Below are positions 7,857 through 14,680 of a DNA stretch of 35,104 nt, piece after piece; the first letter of the stretch is position 1, and each line of letters opens with the position of its first letter. A program made the position numbers and the translations under genes. The notes under the pieces are model-generated. The model was not told where the DNA came from. It did not search any database and was given only the letters and a program-made list of their open reading frames with translations. The DNA is taken from the IMG/VR virus record IMGVR_UViG_3300022833_000249, positions 1 through 35,104 of that record. The stretch is one strand, 5' to 3'. Source of the stretch: a virus.

Positions 7857-8798
7857 ATGAGCGTAAAAGAATTTCTCTGGGTTGAAAAATATCGACCAAA
7901 AACCATTGAAGATTGTGTGCTACCCGAGCATATCAAGAACACCTTTCAAGAGATCGTTAACACTGGTGAGATGCATAACATGTTACTTTGTGGTACGGCT
8001 GGTCTAGGTAAGACTACCGTTGCTAAGGCATTGTGTAATGAGTTGGATCTAGACTACATGATGATTAACGCTTCTGAGGATGGTAACATTGACACACTAC
8101 GCGGCAAGATCAAACAGTTTGCATCAAGTGTATCATTGCAGGGCGGTTACAAAGTTGTTATCCTAGATGAGGCAGACTACCTTAACGCACAGTCAACTCA
8201 ACCAGCACTACGGGGTTTCATTGAAGAATTCTCAAACAACTGTCGTTTCATTATGACATGTAACTTCAAGAACCGCATTATTGAACCACTTCATAGTCGT
8301 CTTGCTGTTATTGAATTCAACATTGCAAAGAAGGATACGCCTCCATTGTTGATGAAGTTCATGAAACGACTTAAAGTTATCCTAGACACTGAAGGTGTTA
8401 AATATGATGACAAGGTACTTGCCGAGGTTATCATGAAGTTTGCTCCTGACTGGCGTCGTGTTATCAATCAATGTCAGAACTATGGTAAGACAGGTTCGAT
8501 TGATAGTGGTATGTTGTCTTGGATGAACAACTCATCGATCGACCCGTTGATCAAAGCACTAAAGGATAAAGACTTCAAGAAGATGCGTCAATGGGTTGCT
8601 GACAACATGGACTCTGATGCGTCTGCTATCTATCGCAAGATCTACGACAGTTTGTACGACCATATCCAACCTCAGTCTATCCCTCAGGTGGTGGTTACTA
8701 TTGCTGATTATCAGTACAAGGATGCATTTGTTGCAGACCATGAACTGAATACTGTTGCATGTATGACAGAGTTGATGGTTTCCACTGAGTTCAATTAA
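7857..8798 (+). CDS. 44: gp44-like clamp loader ATPase (large subunit)
   Basis: This AAA+ subunit of the clamp loader opens and loads gp45 on primed DNA. The 313-residue length is close to T4 gp44 (319). Motifs seen include an N-terminal WVEKYRP, Walker A GTAGLGKTT (about residues 45-53), Walker B VILDEADYL, and an SRL in the position of the arginine finger (HSRLAVIEF). Ribosome binding is by GGAG shortly before the ATG at 7857. gp62 follows after one small gene, so the loader genes share a transcript. Confidence 0.95.
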   Translation: MSVKEFLWVEKYRPKTIEDCVLPEHIKNTFQEIVNTGEMHNMLLCGTAGLGKTTVAKALCNELDLDYMMINASEDGNIDTLRGKIKQFASSVSLQGGYKVVILDEADYLNAQSTQPALRGFIEEFSNNCRFIMTCNFKNRIIEPLHSRLAVIEFNIAKKDTPPLLMKFMKRLKVILDTEGVKYDDKVLAEVIMKFAPDWRRVINQCQNYGKTGSIDSGMLSWMNNSSIDPLIKALKDKDFKKMRQWVADNMDSDASAIYRKIYDSLYDHIQPQSIPQVVVTIADYQYKDAFVADHELNTVACMTELMVSTEFN

Positions 8799-8799
8799 T

Positions 8800-8988
8800 A
8801 TGCTTACTAAGATAGCAAGCCTATATAAAGATAATGACCCAGAAGTATTCTCTAAGGTATACCTTAACGAAATCACAGGATACTACGAAGTTCATTATTA
8901 CGATGAGACAATTAAAGAAGAACCTCCCGTGGGATTATTCACTAAGTATTTGCAAGCAATAGAATCAGCAAGGGAGTGGACAATATGA
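8800..8988 (+). CDS. small hypothetical protein between gp44 and gp62, 62 aa
   Basis: The ATG at 8800 is 1 nt after the gp44 stop, and the C-terminal codons overlap the start of gp62 at 8985. The protein is acidic and rich in Tyr (NEITGYYEVHYYDE), with no recognised motif. Its position inside the tightly coupled clamp loader operon supports its being translated. I do not recognise a family and cannot assign a function. Confidence 0.6.
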   Translation: MLTKIASLYKDNDPEVFSKVYLNEITGYYEVHYYDETIKEEPPVGLFTKYLQAIESAREWTI

Positions 8989-9380
8989 GCCTTAGTCCGT
9001 TTGATTATACCAATGCAATCAACATGACCAAAGAAGATATCATGGTGGATGACCTTGCTGAAAAGGCATATGCTCCATACATGGTTAATCGTTCGTTGTC
9101 GTATTTTATGGATACTGTATTACTTGCTAACGAGATGAATACTCGCCACCGCACAGACCATAAGTTACAGTTTTCTTTTTTACTAAATAGTATTCGTAAG
9201 GGTAAACGTTTCTCTAAATGGGCGAAACCTATGTTACCTGATGACATTGAAGTGGTCAAAGAATACTATGGATACAGTAATGATAAAGCCAAAGTTGCAT
9301 TGACCCTTTTGAGTGAAGAAGAATTAAAAGAACTTAGAATGAGGGTATATAAAGGTGGAACTAGAAAACTACGAAATTAA
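8985..9380 (+). CDS. 62: gp62-like clamp loader small subunit
   Basis: This is the non-ATPase clamp loader subunit. Its N-terminal pattern (SPFDYTNAINMTKEDIM, then YMVNRSLSYF and LLANEMN) matches gp62 proteins of T4-like phages. At about 131 residues it is shorter than T4 gp62 (187), as I recall is usual in environmental relatives. I chose the ATG at 8985 because AGGGAG (8971-8976) lies 8 nt upstream; the GTG at 8976 is within that site. It follows gp44 after one small ORF and precedes regA. Confidence 0.85.
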   Translation: MSLSPFDYTNAINMTKEDIMVDDLAEKAYAPYMVNRSLSYFMDTVLLANEMNTRHRTDHKLQFSFLLNSIRKGKRFSKWAKPMLPDDIEVVKEYYGYSNDKAKVALTLLSEEELKELRMRVYKGGTRKLRN

Positions 9381-9399
9381 AGGATGGACTGCCGCTTCA

Positions 9400-9786
9400 A
9401 TGCTGGAAGTTACTTTGAATGAACCAGATGATTTTTTGAAAGTGCGGGAGACTCTAACTAGAATTGGGGTTGCATCACATAAAGAAAATAAGTTATTCCA
9501 GTCATGTCATATCCTACACAAACAAGGGCGATACTTTATCGTTCACTTTAAAGAACTGTTTTTACTTGACGGTAAACCAAGTACTTTGATGTTGAATGAT
9601 ATACAGAGACGAAATACAGTTGCCACATTGTTGTCTGATTGGGGTCTTATCGACATCACAGATAATGAGATGGTTAAGGACAAGGCACATCTGCGTCAGA
9701 TAAAGGTTATATCACACAAAGATAAACACCAATGGGAGTTGTCTCCAAAATATAATATCGGATCTTCTAGACGCAAGCCTGCATAG
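9400..9786 (+). CDS. regA: RegA-like translational repressor
   Basis: RegA binds the start regions of early phage mRNAs and blocks translation, including those of gp44 and gp45 in T4. The protein from the ATG at 9400 starts MLEVTLNEPDDFLKV, aligning with the first residues of T4 RegA (MIEITLKKPEDFLKV, from memory). Later family signatures include QSCHILHKQGRY, IVHFKE and the C-terminal PKYNIG. Length is 128 residues against 122 in T4. An upstream GTG at 9355 is in frame and would add 15 residues; I prefer 9400 from family alignment, although its nearest AGGA is rather distant (about 15 nt). Confidence 0.92.
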   Translation: MLEVTLNEPDDFLKVRETLTRIGVASHKENKLFQSCHILHKQGRYFIVHFKELFLLDGKPSTLMLNDIQRRNTVATLLSDWGLIDITDNEMVKDKAHLRQIKVISHKDKHQWELSPKYNIGSSRRKPA

Positions 9787-9795
9787 AATAAATAC
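9787..9795 (+). promoter_or_regulatory. candidate T4-type late promoter upstream of hsp20
   Basis: AATAAATAC just after the regA stop resembles the T4 late -10 element TATAAATA, with one mismatch. It is intergenic and points to hsp20. Transcription would start near 9801. Confidence 0.5.
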
Positions 9796-9797
9796 TA

Positions 9798-9824
9798 TTG
9801 AGGGGATAGTATAAAACTCCTCAA
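9798..9824 (+). terminator. hairpin after regA, possible terminator or hsp20 leader structure
   Basis: TTGAGGGG (9798-9805) pairs with CTCCTCAA (9817-9824) with one G-T pair and an 11-nt loop. There is no clear T tract. A second weaker hairpin follows (TGATA 9831-9835 with TATCA 9848-9852). Both lie in the leader of a transcript from the late promoter at 9787. Confidence 0.4.
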
Positions 9825-9887
9825 CTTTACTGATATGCCTTATTGGGTATCAGACATAACTTAACTCGCTTTTAAGGAGAATAAAGC

Positions 9888-10364
9888 ATGACTTATCTAA
9901 ATAGTCCACTCGGACACGACCTATTCGAACGCTCACGCAAATATCACGTCGGCATCGAACAGCAACTAGATCGTATGTTACGCCAGGCGTCTACCGCCCA
10001 AGGCACTCTAACAACCAACTACCCTCCATACAATATCTATCGAGATGGCGACAACTATCGCGTAGAAATTGCCGTGGCTGGTTTTAAGAGAAGTGACATT
10101 GATATAGAACTAACTGAAAACATGTTGACCGTAACTGGAAAGATCGAGCAGAAAGGTGAAACTGTAGACGTCATTCATCGAGGCATCGCTTCTCGTGAAT
10201 TTTCTCGTTCGTTTGTACTCGGTGAAAACATCATTGTTAAAGGTGCAGACCTACAGGATGGTATGTTGTTTATAGATATGGTTCATATCGTGCCAGAAGA
10301 AAAGAAACCTCGTAAGATTGAAATTGGTTTATCTGAAAATAAACCTGAATTATTGAACGAATAA
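9888..10364 (+). CDS. hsp20: Hsp20/alpha-crystallin small heat shock protein
   Basis: The 158-residue protein has an alpha-crystallin domain at about residues 43-145: PPYNIYRDGDNYRVEIAVAG, then DIDIELTENMLTV and the later FSRSFVL. It resembles bacterial IbpA-type chaperones, which hold unfolded proteins in soluble form. hsp20 is a common gene of environmental T4-like phages, where it is thought to assist capsid or host protein folding. A strong AAGGAG precedes the ATG. The candidate late promoter at 9787 suggests late expression. Nothing is missing from the domain. Confidence 0.92.
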   Translation: MTYLNSPLGHDLFERSRKYHVGIEQQLDRMLRQASTAQGTLTTNYPPYNIYRDGDNYRVEIAVAGFKRSDIDIELTENMLTVTGKIEQKGETVDVIHRGIASREFSRSFVLGENIIVKGADLQDGMLFIDMVHIVPEEKKPRKIEIGLSENKPELLNE

Positions 10365-10387
10365 TTCTATATTGGGGTTAACCCTAG

Positions 10388-10395
10388 TATAAATA
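10388..10395 (+). promoter_or_regulatory. T4-type late promoter, exact TATAAATA
   Basis: An exact TATAAATA lies in the gap after hsp20, upstream of two small genes. A perfect palindrome GGGTTAACCC sits at 10375-10384, just upstream. The predicted start is near 10402. Confidence 0.7.
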
Positions 10396-10411
10396 CTTTA
10401 TGAAGGAGAAC

Positions 10412-10435
10412 GGGACTGCTCCATAATTCAGTCCC
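10412..10435 (+). other. leader hairpin downstream of the late promoter
   Basis: GGGACTG (10412-10418) pairs with CAGTCCC (10429-10435) around a 10-nt loop, within the 5' untranslated region of the transcript from the late promoter at 10388. There is no T tract, so a role in mRNA stability or translation is more likely than termination. Confidence 0.5.
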
Positions 10436-10460
10436 ATCACACTACACACAGGAGTACAAT

Positions 10461-10673
10461 ATGTACACACTAAAAGCTGTTGCGCAGCACAATGCAAAAT
10501 TCGTTGATTCCTTTGTAGAATTAAAAATCGTTGGGTGGAAATCCTACGAGTCTGCAATGAATTCATACACATATGGATTTTTCAAAGATACATTGACAAA
10601 ACAAACTCAATTGGTTGAGAAGTTTGCTGATGGTATCAAATCGGTTAATGTTAAACTAATAGATTCTATCTAA
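10461..10673 (+). CDS. small helical protein, 70 aa, unknown function
   Basis: An amphipathic helical protein (AKFVDSFVELKIVGWKSYES, then YGFFKDTLTKQTQLVEKFAD) with a faint resemblance to phasin-like proteins. It has a GGAG ribosome binding site and follows the exact late promoter at 10388, so it is probably made late. The next gene (73 aa) encodes another helical small protein, and the two are likely cotranscribed partners. I recall similar pairs in marine T4-like phages without known roles. A structural or membrane/granule-associated function is only a guess. Confidence 0.65.
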   Translation: MYTLKAVAQHNAKFVDSFVELKIVGWKSYESAMNSYTYGFFKDTLTKQTQLVEKFADGIKSVNVKLIDSI

Positions 10674-10684
10674 GGAATATTATC

Positions 10685-10906
10685 ATGGCAAATAAAAACC
10701 CCTTTGAAATTCGTACTGAAATGCTCCAAATGGCTAAAGACTATATGGACCGTACTTGGGAAATGAACTATATGTTTACCCAACAACTTTTTGATGAAGG
10801 TAAGAAAACTGCAGAAGACATGCAAGATGCATTAAAACCTTATTCAACAAAAGAGTTGATGGAAAAGGCTACAGAATTATATTCTTTCGTATCAAAGAAG
10901 GACTAA
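10685..10906 (+). CDS. small helical protein, 73 aa, unknown function
   Basis: This helical, Met- and Lys-rich protein (NPFEIRTEMLQMAKDYMDRT, then FDEGKKTAEDMQ) follows the 70-aa gene by 11 nt and shares the late promoter. Its NPFEIR start is shared by small conserved proteins of marine T4-like phages, as I recall. It has no transmembrane segment or catalytic motif. The pairing with the preceding helical gene suggests they act together, perhaps as coiled-coil partners, but this is inference. Confidence 0.65.
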   Translation: MANKNPFEIRTEMLQMAKDYMDRTWEMNYMFTQQLFDEGKKTAEDMQDALKPYSTKELMEKATELYSFVSKKD

Positions 10907-10910
10907 TACT

Positions 10911-10967
10911 ATGTGGCCAGTAAGCGACGAAGAATGGGAAGCATGGTTTAATCAACCATCTGCTTAA
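10911..10967 (+). CDS. micro-ORF, 18 aa, acidic and tryptophan-rich
   Basis: An ATG 4 nt after the stop of the 73-aa gene opens an 18-codon ORF, MWPVSDEEWEAWFNQPSA, with three Trp residues. A terminator-like hairpin follows 8 nt after its stop, so the ORF fits exactly between gene and terminator. The composition is unlike random sequence. I recall comparable MWPV-type peptides in marine phages but cannot confirm it. Translation is plausible through coupling to the upstream gene. Confidence 0.4.
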   Translation: MWPVSDEEWEAWFNQPSA

Positions 10968-10975
10968 CTAATACG

Positions 10976-11001
10976 AATCCCGAGTGATCCTCAGGATTTT
11001 T
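10976..11001 (+). terminator. probable intrinsic terminator after the small-protein cluster
   Basis: AATCC-C-GAG (10976-10984) pairs with CTC-A-GGATT (10990-10998) with one C/A mismatch and a 5-nt loop TGATC, followed by a run of T (10997-11001). It closes the late transcript starting near 10402. Confidence 0.6.
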
Positions 11002-11026
11002 AATGTGCATATCTTACGAGGATAAA

Positions 11027-11200
11027 ATGCTAAAACTAATAACAAAAATTTTCAACGCCCTAGAGTGGGTACTAGATCAAATGTCTCCAGATTTTGTTCA
11101 TATGAACCGTAAACAGATTGACAACTACCTTGGTCAGTCAGAGAATCTTGCAGAACTAGAAACCCGCCAACGTGAACTAATGCGCAGAGGTGTTATATGA
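11027..11200 (+). CDS. small DUF3563-like protein, 57 aa
   Basis: From the ATG at 11027 the protein is 57 residues: a hydrophobic N-terminal helix (MLKLITKIFNALEWVL) followed by NYLGQSENLAELETRQRELM. The latter resembles the DUF3563 pattern (YL-Q-x-DLxxLExRxREL), from memory. I chose 11027 because ACGAGGA lies 4-5 nt upstream; an ATG at 11003 would add 8 residues. The stop overlaps the next start by ATGA, so the following 36-aa gene is probably translationally coupled. The function of the family is unknown. Confidence 0.6.
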   Translation: MLKLITKIFNALEWVLDQMSPDFVHMNRKQIDNYLGQSENLAELETRQRELMRRGVI

Positions 11201-11307
11201 TACAGAAGATACTAGATATCATAGAGGCTATCGGTCGTAGGCGTGCCGCGAGAGAATTATACCGTCTAGGTCATCATAAAATTGCATCAGACCTCTTGAA
11301 CAGATAA
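11197..11307 (+). CDS. small basic protein, 36 aa, DUF1127-like pattern
   Basis: The 36-codon ORF begins in an ATGA overlap with the preceding gene, so coupling is likely. It starts MIQKILDIIEAIG, then has RRRAARELYRLGHHKIASDL, which resembles the Arg-rich RRxxRELxxLxDxxLxDIG pattern of DUF1127/YjiS-like small proteins. Some proteins of that family bind RNA, but no function can be assigned here. It ends 3 nt before the -35 box of the next promoter. Confidence 0.5.
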   Translation: MIQKILDIIEAIGRRRAARELYRLGHHKIASDLLNR

Positions 11308-11310
11308 TAC

Positions 11311-11339
11311 TTTACATAAATATGATAGTATGGTATAAT
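11311..11339 (+). promoter_or_regulatory. promoter for the 11.35-11.84 kb gene pair
   Basis: TTTACA (11311-11316), 17-nt spacer, TATAAT (11334-11339) with TGG extension. The start codon at 11350 leaves a short leader (start near 11346) with little room for a ribosome binding site. Confidence 0.8.
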
Positions 11340-11349
11340 AAGGAATGTT

Positions 11350-11556
11350 ATGAAACTACTATCAATGGATACAGTAATACGAGGGAACTGGAAAATTCGC
11401 GCTTCCATAGTGCAGAATGAACAGATTCTCATTTGTATGTTTAATACTTGGACTTTCGAGACAGTAGTACGCGCATTCACCGATGAGTTGAATGCTAACT
11501 TGATGATAGAATATATTCTACATAAAAATTTATTAAAGGATGGATACGATGAATGA
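11350..11556 (+). CDS. small hypothetical protein, 68 aa
   Basis: A 68-residue protein directly under its own promoter (predicted RNA start near 11346, so the leader is only a few nt and may lack the upstream AAGGAA). It contains aromatic/hydrophobic patches (RGNWKIRASIV, then CMFNTWTFETVVRAF) consistent with a small mixed alpha/beta fold. The last 8 nt overlap the next gene at 11549. I do not recognise the family. Confidence 0.6.
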   Translation: MKLLSMDTVIRGNWKIRASIVQNEQILICMFNTWTFETVVRAFTDELNANLMIEYILHKNLLKDGYDE

Positions 11557-11836
11557 TGTGAAACTGGTGCGAATTACTTCTGGTGAAGAAGTATTGTGTA
11601 CCATTATTAAAGACGAAGCCGCTGACTATATTACAATCGCACAACCTACTATTATTATTCCAACGCAGGACAGGAGCATCGCTCTAGCACCGTGGATGCC
11701 CTATGCAAAGACTGATAAGATGGACATTAGTCGCTCGGCAATTGCGTTCATTATTGAACCAGTAGAACAACTTGCCACGCAATATAATGAGATCCACTCT
11801 AAGATCCTAGTACCAAACCAGAAAATCATAACATAA
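11549..11836 (+). CDS. Sm-like fold conserved phage protein, 95 aa
   Basis: The N-terminus MNDVKLVRITSGEEVLCTI and the later ITIAQPTIIIPT fit the five-stranded Sm-like fold of small conserved phage proteins that begin with a VRLxTGEEV pattern. The start at 11549 is chosen because AAGGA (11536-11540) lies 8 nt upstream; an ATG at 11540 is within that site. It overlaps the preceding gene by 8 nt. Such proteins are often found near replication genes in marine myoviruses. RNA binding is possible but not shown. Confidence 0.6.
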   Translation: MNDVKLVRITSGEEVLCTIIKDEAADYITIAQPTIIIPTQDRSIALAPWMPYAKTDKMDISRSAIAFIIEPVEQLATQYNEIHSKILVPNQKIIT

Positions 11837-11860
11837 CATTTATGATTATGATCCATAAGG

Positions 11861-11885
11861 CTGTTGTTATAATGTAACATAACAG
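11861..11885 (+). repeat. inverted repeat upstream of the polymerase promoter
   Basis: CTGTT (11861-11865) and AACAG (11881-11885), with TGTTAT (11865-11870) opposite ATAACA (11879-11884), form an imperfect inverted repeat. A GTTATAA motif appears three times between 11866 and 11913. This may be an operator or a second -10 box (TATAAT 11868-11873). Confidence 0.4.
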
Positions 11886-11914
11886 TTGCGTTATAACACC
11901 TTTTATGTTATAAT
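11886..11914 (+). promoter_or_regulatory. promoter for gp43 and the downstream island
   Basis: TTGCGT (11886-11891), 17-nt spacer, TATAAT (11909-11914) with TGT extension. No other good promoter was found until 20217, so this one may drive gp43 and the genes up to dadA. Confidence 0.75.
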
Positions 11915-11940
11915 GATTATATTATGTTAGAAGGTGAATG

Positions 11941-14469
11941 ATGCGATTTTATACCAATGTAGGGCGATACGGTAACTCTATTCTGTATCGTGGTTTTGAT
12001 GACGGCAAACGAGTAACTACCAAAGTTCCGTTCTGCCCGACTCTATATGTTCCAGACCGCAATGGTGACTGGAGCACCTTAGATAATCAAACTGTATCAC
12101 CAATGCAGTTCGAAGACATGAAGTCTGCTAAAGAGTTCATGACCAGTTATGAAGATGTAAACAACTTTACCATCTACGGTAATAGCAACTTCATCGCACA
12201 GTACATTCACGACAACTTTCCTGGCAGTGAAATCCCATTTGACCCATCACTAATCAATGTCTGTACAATTGACATTGAGGTACAGTCTGATGATGGATTT
12301 CCTCAACCCGAAGAAGCAAAGTATCCAGTCACCGCAATCGCAATCAAAGACAGTGTCCGTGATACTTACTACGTCTGGGGTACGGGTGAGTATGATGTGT
12401 CTAAGTCTGAACTGCCTGGAATTATTGTAAAGTACACACGATGTACAGACGAAGTTCATTTGTTGAAGTTGTTCCTCACGCACTGGAATACTCCACACCT
12501 CACACCAGATGTTATCACAGGTTGGAACATCCGTGGGTTCGATGTACCATACTTGGTTAACCGTTTGAGCGTGTTGTTTGGTGAAGATATCGCCAAGAAA
12601 CTATCCCCTTGGAAGATGATCAACGAACGAGTTGTTACTATCAAAGGTAAGAAGCAACAGATGTTTGACTTGGTTGGTATTCAACAGATGGACTATCTTG
12701 AACTGTTCTTGAAGTTCGGTGTTCAGACATATGGTAAACAAGAATCCAACAGACTTGATCACATTGCATGGGTTATCCTAGGTGAGCGCAAACTTGCATT
12801 TGATGGTAACTTGCATACATTGTACAAGACAGATCACCAGAAGTTCATTGAGTACAACATTAAAGACGTTTACTTGGTTGATCGCATTAACGATAAGACT
12901 GGCTTGATGCAGCTTGCATTCACACTGGCTTATAAGGGTGGAGTTAACTACAATGAGACACTAGGCACTACTGGTATTTGGGATACCATTATCTACCGTC
13001 AGTTGAGCGCCAAGAAGGTTGCGATTCCACCAAATAAACACACCGCCAAGGAAGAGTATCCGGGTGCATATGTTAAAGAACCTATTCCTGGTAAGTATGA
13101 TTGGGTAGTTTCCTTTGACTTGAACTCACTATATCCTTCTATCATTATCCAGTTGAACATGGGTCCAGACACTATATCAGATCATGTTACATCGGGTGTT
13201 GACGTTGATTCGTGTCTTGCCGGAACTAATGCACCAAACGAACTACCTGGAACTGCAATGAGTGCATATGGTATTCACTTCAACACTGCTGAACAGGGTG
13301 CGTTACCCGAGATTATCGATGGTTACTACAAAGAACGAGTAACCATTAAGCGAAAGATGTTGGATGCTAAACAGGCAAAGCAACATTTGTCGGGTAGTGA
13401 TGCTGATGAAAAGTACCGCATCGAAAAAGAGATATCGCAGTATGATAGTCAACAGATGGCGATTAAGATTCTACTCAATTCACTTTATGGTGCGATGGGT
13501 AATCAATGGTTCCGTTACTATGACAATCGTATCGCTAAGTCAATTACATTGTCCGGTCAGTTAACTATTCGCTGGGCAGAACGCGCCGTGAACGACTACA
13601 TGAACAAGATTATGGGTAGTACAGATGTTGACTATGTCGTCGCAATGGACACTGACTCTTTGTATTTGAACTTCGGACCCTTTGTTAAGAAGTATCTTGG
13701 TGATGCACCTGAAACACAAAAAGCGGTTAAGTTCCTTGATGCAGTATGTGAAGAAAAGTTTACTAAGGTACTTGAATGTTCTTTCCAACAATTGTACGAC
13801 AAGATGGGTGGTTACGAGAACCGCATGGTTATGAAACGCGAAGGTATCTCTGATAAAGGTATCTGGGTTGCCAAGAAACGCTATATACTAAATGTATGGA
13901 ACAATGAGGGTGTTCAATACAAAGAAGCAGACTTGAAGGTTATGGGTATTGAGGCAGTTAAATCGTCTACTCCACAAGTGTGTCGTGATAAGTTTATGGA
14001 TGTATTTAAACTACTGATCGATGGTGACGAGCGTGATGTGCGTACATTCGTAGATAACTTCCGTGATGAGTTCCGAGCATTGCCTCCAGAGAAAGTATCA
14101 TTCCCTCGTGGTGTTAGTGATGTTATCTCTTGGGCAGATCGCGCAAGCATCTACAAGAAAGGTTGCCCAATTCATGTTCGTGGTAGTCTGCTATATAATC
14201 ATCATGTTAAGAAACATGGTCTTGAAAAGCAATATGAGATGATTAAGAATGGTGAGAAGATTAAGTTCTGTTACTTGCGTATGCCAAACCCCATTGGTGA
14301 AAACATCATATCATACTCAGAGCAGTTCCCCGAAGAGTTGGGGTTGTTGAAATATATCGACAAAGACAAGCAATTTGATAAAACATTTAAAGACCCTCTT
14401 AACGCAATTATGGAAGCGATTGGATGGTCTCTAGAAGATAAAAACACACTTGAAGATTTTTTTGGTTGA
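11941..14469 (+). CDS. 43: gp43-like family B DNA polymerase
   Basis: This is the replicative polymerase with 3'-5' proofreading. The exonuclease motifs are DIE (Asp111, Glu113), GWNIRGFD and YNIKDVYLVD. The polymerase motifs are DLNSLYPS (A), KILLNSLYG (B) and DTDS (C, Asp570-Ser573), with KKRY further on. Length is about 842 residues. The C-terminus NTLEDFFG resembles the clamp-binding tail of T4-like polymerases. The start is either ATG 11938 or 11941; AAGG at 11931-11934 favours 11941. All catalytic residues seen are intact. Confidence 0.97.
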   Translation: MRFYTNVGRYGNSILYRGFDDGKRVTTKVPFCPTLYVPDRNGDWSTLDNQTVSPMQFEDMKSAKEFMTSYEDVNNFTIYGNSNFIAQYIHDNFPGSEIPFDPSLINVCTIDIEVQSDDGFPQPEEAKYPVTAIAIKDSVRDTYYVWGTGEYDVSKSELPGIIVKYTRCTDEVHLLKLFLTHWNTPHLTPDVITGWNIRGFDVPYLVNRLSVLFGEDIAKKLSPWKMINERVVTIKGKKQQMFDLVGIQQMDYLELFLKFGVQTYGKQESNRLDHIAWVILGERKLAFDGNLHTLYKTDHQKFIEYNIKDVYLVDRINDKTGLMQLAFTLAYKGGVNYNETLGTTGIWDTIIYRQLSAKKVAIPPNKHTAKEEYPGAYVKEPIPGKYDWVVSFDLNSLYPSIIIQLNMGPDTISDHVTSGVDVDSCLAGTNAPNELPGTAMSAYGIHFNTAEQGALPEIIDGYYKERVTIKRKMLDAKQAKQHLSGSDADEKYRIEKEISQYDSQQMAIKILLNSLYGAMGNQWFRYYDNRIAKSITLSGQLTIRWAERAVNDYMNKIMGSTDVDYVVAMDTDSLYLNFGPFVKKYLGDAPETQKAVKFLDAVCEEKFTKVLECSFQQLYDKMGGYENRMVMKREGISDKGIWVAKKRYILNVWNNEGVQYKEADLKVMGIEAVKSSTPQVCRDKFMDVFKLLIDGDERDVRTFVDNFRDEFRALPPEKVSFPRGVSDVISWADRASIYKKGCPIHVRGSLLYNHHVKKHGLEKQYEMIKNGEKIKFCYLRMPNPIGENIISYSEQFPEELGLLKYIDKDKQFDKTFKDPLNAIMEAIGWSLEDKNTLEDFFG

Positions 14470-14479
14470 AAGTTATATA

Positions 14480-14680
14480 ATGTATTCAGAAATTTTAGAA
14501 TTTGATCCTGCTACTCAAGAATATACAACTAATATGATCTGTATAGATCGTATAGAAAAGACCCCTGATGGTTCTATTGAGCTTGCTATGACTATTGATA
14601 AGATGAACCATGATAGTCTGAAGCGCAAGGGGTTCTATCGCAAGTTCTTAGAGAACCCTGATAACATTTGGATTGGATAA
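14480..14680 (+). CDS. small hypothetical protein, 66 aa
   Basis: From the ATG at 14480 (10 nt after gp43) the protein is 66 residues (MYSEILEFDPATQEYTTNMI, ending FLENPDNIWIG). It is a soluble protein, probably mixed beta and helix, with no motif I recognise. Its stop shares an A with the start of the methyltransferase at 14680 (TAATG), so translation of the methyltransferase may be coupled to it. That makes it the first gene of the modification island. Confidence 0.6.
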   Translation: MYSEILEFDPATQEYTTNMICIDRIEKTPDGSIELAMTIDKMNHDSLKRKGFYRKFLENPDNIWIG

